Under the pieces are notes generated by a model that searched no databases, was not told where the DNA came from, and saw only the letters and a list, made by a program, of their open reading frames with translations. A stretch of DNA of 64,000 nt from Geothermobacter hydrogeniphilus (GTDB taxonomy: Bacteria > Desulfobacterota > Desulfuromonadia > Desulfuromonadales > Geothermobacteraceae). This document shows positions 35,255-46,309 of this stretch, in pieces. Within the stretch, counting starts at the first letter, position 1; the number at the start of each line of letters is the position of its first letter. The stretch spans positions 62,001-126,000 of the forward strand of contig NZ_NAAD01000012.1 in NCBI RefSeq assembly GCF_002093115.1, read 5' to 3'. Position numbers and translations under genes: made by a program.

Positions 35255-35932
35255 ATGGGCGACTACCTGATTCTGAAACTGCAGGGGCCGATGCAGGCCT
35301 GGGGGGAGCACAGCTTTGAAGGGACGCGCCCTTCGGGCAACTTCCCGACCCGTAGTGCCCTGCTCGGACTTCTTGGTGCCTGTCTCGGCATTCGCCGGAA
35401 TGAATACGAACGTTTGCAGCAATTGGCGGACAGCGTTCAATTTGCCGTGCGTAAAGATGCTCGCCAGACGCAAACCGAGTGGGGGGAGCCGAAAAAGCTG
35501 CCGATGGTCAAGATGACTGATTACCACACCGTCAAGGACGCACGGCAGAGTTACATTGGCCTCAAAAGCCACGAAACCATTCAGACCTGGCGGGAATATC
35601 TGCTTGATGCGGAATACAGCGTTGCTATCTGGGAAAACGAGGATGCAGCCGTGTCACTGGATGAATTGGAAACGGCCGTGCGCAAACCGGTATTCACCCC
35701 TTATCTTGGGCGACGGAGCTGTCCGTTGGCGCAACCGCTGTTTGGCAAAAGGCTTACCGCGGAAAGTCCGAACCAGGCCTTGCAGGCTGTTGAACCGAGC
35801 GGCGGTGTGATTTACAGCGAACAGCCATCAGATCGCAGCATGCGCCTGCGTGACCTGCCGATGGCGGGTCAACCACGCCAGTTCGCTTCCCGCACCGTCT
35901 ACATCCACGGAGGGGATCATGTATCTGAGTAA
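35255..35932 (+). CDS. casD: Cascade subunit Cas5e (CasD)
   Basis: A 225-residue protein (E. coli: 224). It starts DYLILKLQGPMQAWGEHSFEGTRPSGNFPTRSALLGLLGACLGI, the Cas5 RRM signature with the glycine-rich loop, and ends near SRTVYIHGGDHVSE. It caps the 5' handle of the crRNA. RBS GAGAGG upstream; overlaps cas6e by 14 bp. Confidence 0.95.
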   Translation: MGDYLILKLQGPMQAWGEHSFEGTRPSGNFPTRSALLGLLGACLGIRRNEYERLQQLADSVQFAVRKDARQTQTEWGEPKKLPMVKMTDYHTVKDARQSYIGLKSHETIQTWREYLLDAEYSVAIWENEDAAVSLDELETAVRKPVFTPYLGRRSCPLAQPLFGKRLTAESPNQALQAVEPSGGVIYSEQPSDRSMRLRDLPMAGQPRQFASRTVYIHGGDHVSE

Positions 35933-36527
35933 GGTTATGGTGACTGGGGCCGCCTGTCGCAATCCCTATGAAATCCACCGCAGCCTCTGGCAACTGTTTC
36001 CAGAAGATCCCGACGCCAGGCGAGACTACTTGTTTCGCGTAGAGCGCGCCGGGCGGCAGCAGGCTGAAATCTTGTTACAGTCGCAGCGAAAACCGAGCGA
36101 TTCAGAGTTGCGTAAGGTCCGACTGCTGGCGACGCGAGGGTATCAACCGAGGCTGCAGCAGGGGCAACGGCTGCGTTTTGCGTTGCTGGCCAACCCGGTC
36201 AAGACCATCAACGATGAACGCGGCCGCCTGAATGCCAAAGGCCAGGTGAAAAAATGCCGGGTTCCGCTGATTCGCGAGGAGGAATGGCGGAGCTGGTTGG
36301 AGCACAAGCTGATTGGTTGTGCGGAGCTGGAGACGCTGGTCGCTGAAAATCGTCTGCCGATAAATTTCCGCAAGCCCAAGGAAAAACGTGTCGGGAAAAT
36401 TCAGCCGGTCAGTTTTCAGGGGATTTTACGGGTATCTAGCCCGGAAGCTATGATGCAGGCAATCTCTACCGGCATCGGCCCGGCTAAAGCCTTCGGTTGC
36501 GGCCTGCTGTCAATCGCCCCTGCGTGA
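35919..36527 (+). CDS. casE: crRNA-processing endonuclease Cas6e (CasE)
   Basis: A 202-residue protein (E. coli: 199). Catalytic-type histidine at position 20 in NPYEIHRSLWQLFP, the same place as His20 of E. coli Cas6e. The C-terminal glycine-rich loop GIGPAKAFGCGLLSIAPA is intact. It cleaves each repeat hairpin 8 nt before its 3' end, and could equally process the hairpin of the crRNA-like RNA at 29.4 kb. The ATG 35919 (AGGGG upstream) aligns with E. coli; the longer frame from 35850 does not. Confidence 0.95.
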   Translation: MYLSKVMVTGAACRNPYEIHRSLWQLFPEDPDARRDYLFRVERAGRQQAEILLQSQRKPSDSELRKVRLLATRGYQPRLQQGQRLRFALLANPVKTINDERGRLNAKGQVKKCRVPLIREEEWRSWLEHKLIGCAELETLVAENRLPINFRKPKEKRVGKIQPVSFQGILRVSSPEAMMQAISTGIGPAKAFGCGLLSIAPA

Positions 36528-36577
36528 TGGAGACGAACTGCTTTGTTGACCGACACTAGCTTAATGGGGAGGGTGCA

Positions 36578-37405
36578 ATGACCGAAAAACTGGCCGTTTT
36601 TAAAGGCAAGGGGATTCGCCGCACAATCCATAATAATGAATGGTGGTTCGTGATTGCAGATGTTGTCTCGGTCTTGACCGATTCGGTCAACCCGGCTGAC
36701 TACATAAAAAAAATGCGCAGTCGCGATAAGGAGTTGGCCAAAGGGTGGGGACAAATTGTCACCCCCCTTTCGGTTGACACCCAGGGTGGCAAACAACGCG
36801 TGAACTGCGCCAACACCGAAGGCATCTTTCGCATCATCCAGTCGATCCCCTCCCCCAAGGCAGAACCCTTCAAACGCTGGCTGGCCAGGGTCGGCTACGA
36901 GCGAGTTCAGGAGATCGAAGATCCCGAACTCGGCACCGCCCGCACCCGCGAGCTCTACCGGGCAAAGGGTTACTCCGAAGCCTGGATCGAAAAGCGGATG
37001 CGCGGCATCGCCGTCCGTGCCGAACTGACCGAAGAATGGAAGAACCGCGATGTCGGCGGCAGCCGTGAGTACGCTATCCTTACGGCAGAGATTTCAAAGG
37101 CCACTTTCGGCATGACACCTTCCGAATACAAGGACTTAAAACAGCTCGACCGGGAGAACCTGCGCGATCACATGACCGACCTGGAACTGATCTTCTCCAT
37201 GCTCGGAGAGGCCGCCACCACCGAAATCGCCCGCACCCGGGATGCACAGGGATTCACGGAAAACCGCTCCGCTGCCGGCAAGGGTGGAAAAATCGCCGGT
37301 GATGCCCGGAAGAAACTTGAGCAGGAATCGGGGCGCAAGGTGGTGACGGATGAAAACTATCTGGATGCGCCGGAAAGGCAAAAACGACTTGAGCGAAAAA
37401 AGTAA
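36578..37405 (+). CDS. BRO-N/DinD-like protein inserted in the cas operon
   Basis: A 275-residue protein. The BRO-N domain covers about 5-105 (IRRTIHNNEWWFVIADVVSVLTDSVNPADYIKKMR ... GIFRIIQSIPSPKAEPFKRWLARVG). The rest (about 110-265: AKGYSEAWIEKRMRGIAVRAELTEEWKNRDV, ILTAEISKATFGMTPSEYKDLK, LTENRSAAGKGGKIAGDARKKLE-like tail) matches the DinD (DNA-damage-inducible protein D) type. E. coli DinD is known to affect RecA filaments; BRO-N domains are common in phage antirepressors. It sits between cas6e and cas1, in the same direction, with GGGAGGG as RBS and 15 bp before cas1, so it is co-transcribed with the adaptation genes. It is not a standard I-E component. Confidence 0.85.
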   Translation: MTEKLAVFKGKGIRRTIHNNEWWFVIADVVSVLTDSVNPADYIKKMRSRDKELAKGWGQIVTPLSVDTQGGKQRVNCANTEGIFRIIQSIPSPKAEPFKRWLARVGYERVQEIEDPELGTARTRELYRAKGYSEAWIEKRMRGIAVRAELTEEWKNRDVGGSREYAILTAEISKATFGMTPSEYKDLKQLDRENLRDHMTDLELIFSMLGEAATTEIARTRDAQGFTENRSAAGKGGKIAGDARKKLEQESGRKVVTDENYLDAPERQKRLERKK

Positions 37406-37420
37406 ATCCAGGAGGGGATT

Positions 37421-38639
<1,219 letters not shown>

Positions 38640-38704
38640 TCATAATTTCCGGTAGAATTATCTGGTCTTTGAAAAGTGAATATTTTCATAAAGATAGAAG
38701 AAGT
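38640..38704 (+). promoter_or_regulatory. CRISPR leader
   Basis: A 65-bp AT-rich stretch between cas2 and the first repeat, in sharp contrast to the GC-rich array. TAGAAT at 38653-38658 could be a -10 element, with no convincing -35. Its position after cas2 and the repeat orientation (ATGAACCG at the 3' side) make this the leader end where new spacers enter. Confidence 0.65.
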
Positions 38705-41700
38705 CTGTTCCCCGCACCCGCGGGGATGAACCGGTCATCTATTTTTAATGGACGATATTTTTCAACTGTTCCCCGCACCCGCGGGGATGAACCGGCGGAA
38801 GCGGTGGCGGAATATTTGTTTTAAAGCTGTTCCCCGCACCCGCGGGGATGAACCGCCGGATTAGCTCAATTAGGTAGAGCACCTGATCTGTTCCCCGCAC
38901 CCGCGGGGATGAACCGATCGGATGTTGTTTCAGGCGGCGGCTGATCGTCTGTTCCCCGCACCCGCGGGGATGAACCGCACTGATGCCCCCGGTGTCGGCC
39001 CTGCGTTGCCTGTTCCCCGCACCCGCGGGGATGAACCGGAGTTTGATATGTTTGATTGCTGTTGCGGACGCTGTTCCCCGCACCCGCGGGGATGAACCGC
39101 TGACATGCCGCTCCTCAGTCGTTTTTGTCGGCTGTTCCCCGCACCCGCGGGGATGAACCGTCTGTCGTCCCCTTGCTTGACCTGTTCCGGCCCTGTTCCC
39201 CGCACCCGCGGGGATGAACCGGTCGGGATCTCGATGTTCTGCTCCGAGGTCGGCTGTTCCCCGCACCCGCGGGGATGAACCGCACGGCATCTACTCATCA
39301 GTCCTCACGGATGACTGTTCCCCGCACCCGCGGGGATGAACCGGAACTGTGGGGTGAGGTCAGGATCGGGTCGCTCTGTTCCCCGCACCCGCGGGGATGA
39401 ACCGGATAACGAGGCGCTATTTGAGTCGGCCCGCAGCTGTTCCCCGCACCCGCGGGGATGAACCGGCGATGGACGACCTCAGGTTGCAGCTCTACAGCTG
39501 TTCCCCGCACCCGCGGGGATGAACCGTTTTTTGAGTGCCCTGTCTCGGCGATCACGCGCTGTTCCCCGCACCCGCGGGGATGAACCGAGTGATAAACCCA
39601 GAAGTCGTCGCCGGCTGCCCTGTTCCCCGCACCCGCGGGGATGAACCGGTAATCAATCCGGTTCCAACGTCGACGGAACGCTGTTCCCCGCACCCGCGGG
39701 GATGAACCGCCGTCAGTCGAGCCGGCCGTCACAGGGCAGGACTGTTCCCCGCACCCGCGGGGATGAACCGTAACAATCATTGGCGATGGCCCCGATGCTA
39801 TGCTGTTCCCCGCACCCGCGGGGATGAACCGCTGCGGTTTTGAGTACGTCATCTTGCGGTATCCTGTTCCCCGCACCCGCGGGGATGAACCGGCCGCAGT
39901 CACAACAGACCATTTTATAGCCTGCTGTTCCCCGCACCCGCGGGGATGAACCGGTCAGCAGCGGGATGGCCAGGTACGAACGGCTCTGTTCCCCGCACCC
40001 GCGGGGATGAACCGGTGGGATGATAACAACGGTGAAGGCAACGCGTCTGTTCCCCGCACCCGCGGGGATGAACCGGTCACAATCTGCTTGATGACAATCT
40101 CCTAGCTCTGTTCCCCGCACCCGCGGGGATGAACCGCTCCGCGCAACGAACCGCCGATGCCGGACGACCTGTTCCCCGCACCCGCGGGGATGAACCGGCA
40201 ATCTGTAAATTTTTGACCGACTGCGGTTGCTGTTCCCCGCACCCGCGGGGATGAACCGTGGGTATCCCTGTCCCAGTCACCACCCCACTTCTGTTCCCCG
40301 CACCCGCGGGGATGAACCGTCCGGACCCTTGTCGGCACGCAGCCGCTCTATCTGTTCCCCGCACCCGCGGGGATGAACCGGCGACAGATCCTTCCTTCGC
40401 TGCGCTTGCAAACTGTTCCCCGCACCCGCGGGGATGAACCGGCGCTGGCGTTGGAACTGGACCCGCCGATGAACTGTTCCCCGCACCCGCGGGGATGAAC
40501 CATTAGCTAGAGATCGGGGAACCGGGATTTTAAACTGTTCCCCGCACCCGCGGGGATGAACCGATCGGCCATGCGTGACCTCTTCGTGCGTGGCTCTGTT
40601 CCCCGCACCCGCGGGGATGAACCGCTGACATGCTGCTCCTCAGTCGCTTCTTTTGTCTGTTCCCCGCACCCGCGGGGATGAACCGCTGATATCGCTCGGT
40701 GTCCTGGGCATTCACGTCTGTTCCCCGCACCCGCGGGGATGAACCGGGGGGCTAGTAATACCCCCCTTTAGTCTCATTCTGTTCCCCGCACCCGCGGGGA
40801 TGAACCGCTCGACCAACACCACCAACGTCTCAAAAATCACTGTTCCCCGCACCCGCGGGGATGAACCTGGGACGCTCCCGGCCCGCTCCCGGCCGGATAT
40901 CTGTTCCCCGCACCCGCGGGGATGAACCGAGGTCTCGGGCGCTATCGGCTCCAACGCTGTTCTGTTCCCCGCACCCGCGGGGATGAACCGCCTCTGCCGT
41001 CTCAGGACGGCGTCTATGACGGCTGTTCCCCGCACCCGCGGGGATGAACCGATGCAAACAGACAGCAGAAATAACAATAGAAACTGTTCCCCGCACCCGC
41101 GGGGATGAACCGTCCTTCTGGGCCACCTCGGGGGTCTGCACGGTCTGTTCCCCGCACCCGCGGGGATGAACCGGTGTTGGCAGACACAGACCTGGTGGTG
41201 ACCGTCTGTTCCCCGCACCCGCGGGGATGAACCTTAATATAATTGACGGTGTGTTCTTCATCTGGACTGTTCCCCGCACCCGCGGGGATGAACCGCACCG
41301 GAGGGGCGCATGAGGCGAGGAGCAGTGCTGTTCCCCGCACCCGCGGGGATGAACCGCATGTCAGATACCTCCTGGCTCTGGTCCGTTGCTGTTCCCCGCA
41401 CCCGCGGGGATGAACCGGTGGGAGTCTGGACGCGTACCACCGTTCCCGGCTGTTCCCCGCACCCGCGGGGATGAACCGGCCTGATAAAAGAGTAGGCGCT
41501 CATCAGAGATCTGTTCCCCGCACCCGCGGGGATGAACCTCGTCGGTGACCTGGATGGACGATGCGGCACCCCTGTTCCCCGCACCCGCGGGGATGAACCG
41601 CCAGCACCTCGTCACACCCTCGCGCCATTGTGCTGTTCCCCGCACCCGCGGGGATGAACCGACGGCGTAGAGGTCTTTGAACGTGGTGTAGGCCTGTTCC

Positions 41701-44345
41701 CCGCACCCGCGGGGATGAACCGTGAGCACCAACAGCGGCCATTATCTTGTTTAGCTGTTCCCCGCACCCGCGGGGATGAACCGCATGTCAGATACCTCCT
41801 GGCTCTGGTCCGTTGCTGTTCCCCGCACCCGCGGGGATGAACCGGTGGGAGTCTGGACGCGTACCACCGTTCCCGGCTGTTCCCCGCACCCGCGGGGATG
41901 AACCGGCCTGATAAAAGAGTAGGCGCTCATCAGAGATCTGTTCCCCGCACCCGCGGGGATGAACCGAGCACACCGATTCAAACGGCGCTCACGTGAAACT
42001 GTTCCCCGCACCCGCGGGGATGAACCGGTTGATTTTCGCATCATGCCCCCATTACGCCACTGTTCCCCGCACCCGCGGGGATGAACCGTTCACCATCCAC
42101 GGCCCCGGGGAATATATCGGCTGTTCCCCGCACCCGCGGGGATGAACCGCCGACACGCCGGCCAGGAGCGCGACCGGGGAGCTGTTCCCCGCACCCGCGG
42201 GGATGAACCGCTGTTCGACGCGCTGGGAGAGTTGCCAGTGCACTGTTCCCCGCACCCGCGGGGATGAACCGCGACATGAAAATAAACATTTACCTTTATC
42301 CTTCTGTTCCCCGCACCCGCGGGGATGAACCGGGAACTTGATCGTATGTTGGAAAACCGCAACACTGTTCCCCGCACCCGCGGGGATGAACCGGATCCTT
42401 TCAAATGACCGAGAGGCAGCTAGCACTGTTCCCCGCACCCGCGGGGATGAACCGGAGGCATCATAACTTCCCCCTCTCCCCCACACCTGTTCCCCGCACC
42501 CGCGGGGATGAACCGGCGTTTTCGGAGGTTTCGTCGGCGGCTGAATACTGTTCCCCGCACCCGCGGGGATGAACCGACGGCAGCATCAACTCGCTGGCTC
42601 ACCATATCCTGTTCCCCGCACCCGCGGGGATGAACCGAGGCCGAACAGCTCACCACCCTGGAAGAAGAACTGTTCCCCGCACCCGCGGGGATGAACCGAT
42701 GATCAACTCCCGAAGGCTGTCTGCAGACAACTGTTCCCCGCACCCGCGGGGATGAACCCACTGGGGTCGCCGCTGCAGTGAGCACGTTTTACTGTTCCCC
42801 GCACCCGCGGGGATGAACCGGCTGTTATTTGCATGGCAGCATGGGCAACGATCTGTTCCCCGCACCCGCGGGGATGAACCGGAAATATTTGCCCCACCAA
42901 TGGCGGCGTCACACTGTTCCCCGCACCCGCGGGGATGAACCGGAGGTCTTCATGATTGCTGCTATTGCCGCGCTCTGTTCCCCGCACCCGCGGGGATGAA
43001 CCGATACAGGCAACAACAAAACAACAGGAGGATGCCTGTTCCCCGCACCCGCGGGGATGAACCGCGACATGAGGTCTTGAAAAAACGGATCATCATCTGT
43101 TCCCCGCACCCGCGGGGATGAACCGACGCGGGCCGGGCTGTTGTCGCACATGCGGCGCTGTTCCCCGCACCCGCGGGGATGAACCGGTTCTGCAATCTCT
43201 CCGTGATCAGTTTGGTTTCTGTTCCCCGCACCCGCGGGGATGAACCGCTGAAGAAATTCACCTACCCCGAGGCGGACCTCTGTTCCCCGCACCCGCGGGG
43301 ATGAACCGGATTCCTGCCTTTACCTGGCCGCCATTGGTGACTGTTCCCCGCACCCGCGGGGATGAACCGATCTGGAACTCTTGAAAATCGGGGGTACGAT
43401 ACTGTTCCCCGCACCCGCGGGGATGAACCGCCATCCCACCGCCTCACCGTCCAGCGCGAGCACTGTTCCCCGCACCCGCGGGGATGAACCGATCAAGGAG
43501 CGGCTGATCCGCATGGTGCTGGTCTGTTCCCCGCACCCGCGGGGATGAACCGTCCGAGGCGAAGCTCTCGCTAAAAGCTATCGTCTGTTCCCCGCACCCG
43601 CGGGGATGAACCGTCCGCTCATTGTTCACCGGGCGTTGATGCCCACTGTTCCCCGCACCCGCGGGGATGAACCGTTTGATGTCAATCGTTGTTGATTTGT
43701 CTGACCCTGTTCCCCGCACCCGCGGGGATGAACCGGCGCGGGTCTGCATCGGGCGGCAGTTCCAGGCCTGTTCCCCGCACCCGCGGGGATGAACCCAGGA
43801 TGCTGCCGTCATCGCGCTCTCTGGTCTCCTGTTCCCCGCACCCGCGGGGATGAACCGACCTGGCGCGAACGTCTCGCGTTCTGGTTCGGCTGTTCCCCGC
43901 ACCCGCGGGGATGAACCAGGACGTTACCGTTTATGACCTGTCCGTGACTCCTGTTCCCCGCACCCGCGGGGATGAACCGCAGATCATCAACGCCGTCGCC
44001 CTCCAGGTAATCTGTTCCCCGCACCCGCGGGGATGAACCGCTGCCGAGCGTGACGGTCAAAACAGCGGGCATCTGTTCCCCGCACCCGCGGGGATGAACC
44101 GATGGCGTTCGATGCCGCCGACGGTGCGGCATCCTGTTCCCCGCACCCGCGGGGATGAACCGATCTGCAGGCACTCGTCGAGGTTGTCTGACTCCTGTTC
44201 CCCGCACCCGTGGGGATGAACCGAGGCTCATTTCTTGCCCCCTTTCTTTTTGACGCTGTTCCCCGCACCCGCGGGGATGAACCGGCCATGGAAAGACAGA
44301 ACCTGGCCGTCAGGGACTGTTCCCCGCACCCGCGGGGATGAACCG
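38705..44345 (+). CRISPR. Type I-E CRISPR array, 93 repeats and 92 spacers
   Basis: 29-bp repeats starting CTGTTCCCCGCACCCGC and ending GGGATGAACCG, with hairpin arms CCCCGC/GCGGGG. First repeat 38705-38733, last 44317-44345; the distance is exactly 92 periods of 61 bp, so spacers are 32 nt throughout as far as checked. The last repeat base varies (A, C or T instead of G at e.g. 40867, 41233, 41538, 42758, 43795), as expected if it comes with the spacer. One repeat near the distal end has CACCCGTGGGG (44195-44223). Spacers worth noting: three consecutive ones duplicated, one pair of near-identical spacers and one tRNA-like spacer (see findings). Transcription is rightward, away from cas2. Confidence 0.98.
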
Positions 44346-44374
44346 TAAACGATCCTAATAAGCGGAAACCCTTG

Positions 44375-44405
44375 GTCGCCCCCTCACGGGGGCGCGGATT
44401 GAAAC
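44375..44405 (+). repeat. Solitary type I-C-like CRISPR repeat
   Basis: A 31-bp sequence GTCGCCCCCTCACGGGGGCG followed by CGGATTGAAAC. Palindromic arms GCCCCC/GGGGGC and the ATTGAAAC end are the hallmark of type I-C repeats. Only one copy is present and no I-C cas genes occur in the window. It lies 29 bp after the last I-E repeat. The remaining gap to 44521 holds nothing recognisable. Confidence 0.7.
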
Positions 44406-44521
44406 AAGCCGACAACCTGATCATCACCCCCAACGAGCCGGGAGATTACCAGAATAGCCTCGACATCAACAGCCGCCGTTGAAAACTTGATTTTCACCTC
44501 AAAACAGCGCACATTCTGCGG

Positions 44522-45439
44522 ATGACTTCTTCCGCAACCACAGCAGCTGAGAACCGCTCCCGGCAGGGCGTCCTCCTCGGTCTCGCCGCCTACACCATCT
44601 GGGGCTCCTTCCCGATCTTCTTCAAAGCCCTGACCGGCGCCGCGCCGCTGGAAATCGTCTGTCACCGGATCTTCTGGTCGGCAGTTTTCCTCAGCCTGCT
44701 GGTTCTCCTCCGCGGCCGACTCGGCGCCATCCGCCGGACCTTCGCCGACCGGACACTGCTGCTGACGCTGTGCGGCTCGACGCTGCTGATCGCCTGCAAC
44801 TGGCTGGTCTTCATCTACGCGGTGCAGGTCGGCGAGGTACTGCAGTCGAGCCTGGGCTATTTCATCACCCCGCTGCTGAGCGTGCTGCTCGGTTTCCTCT
44901 TTCTCGGCGAACGGCTCAGCCGCTGGCAGCAGCTGAGCGTGCTGCTCGCCCTGGTGGGGGTCATCTCCCTGACCGTCCAGTACGGCCGGCTGCCCTGGAT
45001 CGCCCTGGTGCTGGCAGCGTCCTTCGGGCTTTACGGGCTGCTGCGCAAGATCGCCGAGGTTGACGCATTGATCGGCCTGACGGTCGAGACCCTGCTGCTG
45101 GCGCCCTTCGCCCTGGGCTTCATACTCTACCTGCTGGGCCGGCACCAGGCCGGGTTCCTGGGCGGCTCGCTGCGGCTCGACCTGCTGCTGCCCCTCTCCG
45201 GGGTGGTGACCGCCATCCCCCTGCTCTGCTTCATCGGCGCCGCCCGCCGGCTGCGCCTGGCCACCATCGGTTTTCTGCAGTACATCACTCCCAGCCTGCA
45301 TTTCCTGCTGGCCGTCGGCCTCTACCGGGAGCCCTTCAACCTGGCCGAACTGGCCAGCTTTCTCTTCATCTGGGCCGGACTGGGGGTCTATTCGGGGGAA
45401 GCGCTGTGGAAGAGCCGGAGCAGAGGGGCGGCAGACTGA
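44522..45439 (+). CDS. rarD: RarD-type EamA transporter
   Basis: A 305-residue membrane protein with ten predicted helices in two EamA repeats. GVLLGLAAYTIWGSFPIFFKALTGAAPLEIVCHRIFWSAVFL (~16-57) is the RarD opening, and SLGYFITPLLSVLLGFLFLGERLSRWQQLSVLLALVGV (~114-151) its characteristic second block. RarD is annotated as chloramphenicol-sensitive protein; the natural substrate is unknown. No clear RBS is visible upstream of the ATG, which lies close to the CRISPR end. Confidence 0.9.
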   Translation: MTSSATTAAENRSRQGVLLGLAAYTIWGSFPIFFKALTGAAPLEIVCHRIFWSAVFLSLLVLLRGRLGAIRRTFADRTLLLTLCGSTLLIACNWLVFIYAVQVGEVLQSSLGYFITPLLSVLLGFLFLGERLSRWQQLSVLLALVGVISLTVQYGRLPWIALVLAASFGLYGLLRKIAEVDALIGLTVETLLLAPFALGFILYLLGRHQAGFLGGSLRLDLLLPLSGVVTAIPLLCFIGAARRLRLATIGFLQYITPSLHFLLAVGLYREPFNLAELASFLFIWAGLGVYSGEALWKSRSRGAAD

Positions 45440-45544
45440 AGCGTTGAAGCTGACTGCAAACCGACGATAAAACCGACACCTGACTTGCCGCAAGTGCCCT
45501 CCATGGTTTAATCTATACGTTAAACCTGCGAACAGGAGCATGCC

Positions 45545-45829
45545 ATGCCGATCACCAGCAGGGACATTGTCCCCCTCAAGGAAACCCGCGCCCGCCTGAC
45601 CGAACTGGCCGAAGAGGCCTGCCAGGGCCGGGAAAAGATCATCACCCGCAATGGCAAAGCCTATGTCGCCCTGATCGATGCCCGCCGCCTCGACTATTAC
45701 CACCGCCTCGAACGGGAAAACATCCACCTGACACTGCTCGAAGAGGCCGGTCGCGGTTGGGACGATGTCGAAGCGGGCAACCTCTGTTCGGTGGCAGAAC
45801 TGAAAGCCCGATACGGCCGCTCAAAATGA
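45545..45829 (+). CDS. Phd/YefM-family antitoxin
   Basis: A 94-residue protein. The N-terminal Phd/YefM fold (MPITSRDIVPLKETRARLTELAEEACQGREKIITRNGKAYVALIDARRLDYYHRLE, 1-56) binds the operator DNA; the C-terminal part should wrap the toxin. The toxin gene starts in its last codon (ATGA overlap), the standard coupling of such pairs. RBS AGGAG upstream. Confidence 0.88.
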   Translation: MPITSRDIVPLKETRARLTELAEEACQGREKIITRNGKAYVALIDARRLDYYHRLERENIHLTLLEEAGRGWDDVEAGNLCSVAELKARYGRSK

Positions 45830-46200
45830 GCCGCAGACCTATCCAGGTCACCCGCAATTTCCGTCGCAACCTGGATGAGATCGAGACCTTTTTGGCCGAG
45901 GCCGACTCTGCCCGGGCCTTCGAAGCCCTGCTGGACGATCTGTTTACCGATATCATCCCCCGGCTGGAGGTTTTTCCCGAACTCGGCAAAGACTTCCTGC
46001 AACGCCGCACATCCTCCCACGAGGCCGCAACCCTGGTCGCAACCCTGCAACAGCACCTCGACGACAACGCCGGCGTACGGGAGTTGATCCGCGGCGACTA
46101 TCTCATCCTCTACGCCCGACAAGGGAACAACCTGTATCTGCTGGCGATCAAACATCATTGCCAGCTTTCCTTCGACTTTCCGGAACGATGGGAAGATTGA
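45826..46200 (+). CDS. RelE/ParE-superfamily toxin
   Basis: A 124-residue protein of the RelE/ParE fold: VTRNFRRNLDEIETFLAEADSARAFEALLDDLFTDIIPRLEVFPELGKDFLQRR in the first half and ELIRGDYLILYARQGNNLYLLAIKHHCQLSFDF at the end. It is longer than typical (~95) because of an insertion (about 55-90) after the second helix. Whether it cuts ribosome-bound mRNA (RelE) or blocks gyrase (ParE) cannot be decided. It overlaps the antitoxin gene, whose product neutralises it. Confidence 0.85.
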   Translation: MSRRPIQVTRNFRRNLDEIETFLAEADSARAFEALLDDLFTDIIPRLEVFPELGKDFLQRRTSSHEAATLVATLQQHLDDNAGVRELIRGDYLILYARQGNNLYLLAIKHHCQLSFDFPERWED

Positions 46201-46309
46201 GACGTCCCCGCCTTCCGGCACATCCAACCTTAACCTTGTCCCCTCTCTGGCCGAAAAGATCCTGCATGCTACACTGTCTGCACAATCATCTCGCTTGGAG
46301 GCATGAACC

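Noticed and set aside
38856-38887. A tRNA gene at this place
   Set aside because: Only the 5' half of a tRNA is present and it is bounded exactly by two CRISPR repeats; it is a spacer.
38745-44433. Many minus-strand ORFs rich in GSSPRVRGT / RFIPAGAGN / VHPRGCGEQ
   Set aside because: They are translations of the CRISPR repeats in three frames; the 61-bp period cycles the frame. Not genes.
44406-44521. A second I-C repeat forming a real mini-array with the lone repeat
   Set aside because: The only resemblance is CCGTTGAAAAC near 44478; spacing and sequence do not fit a repeat.
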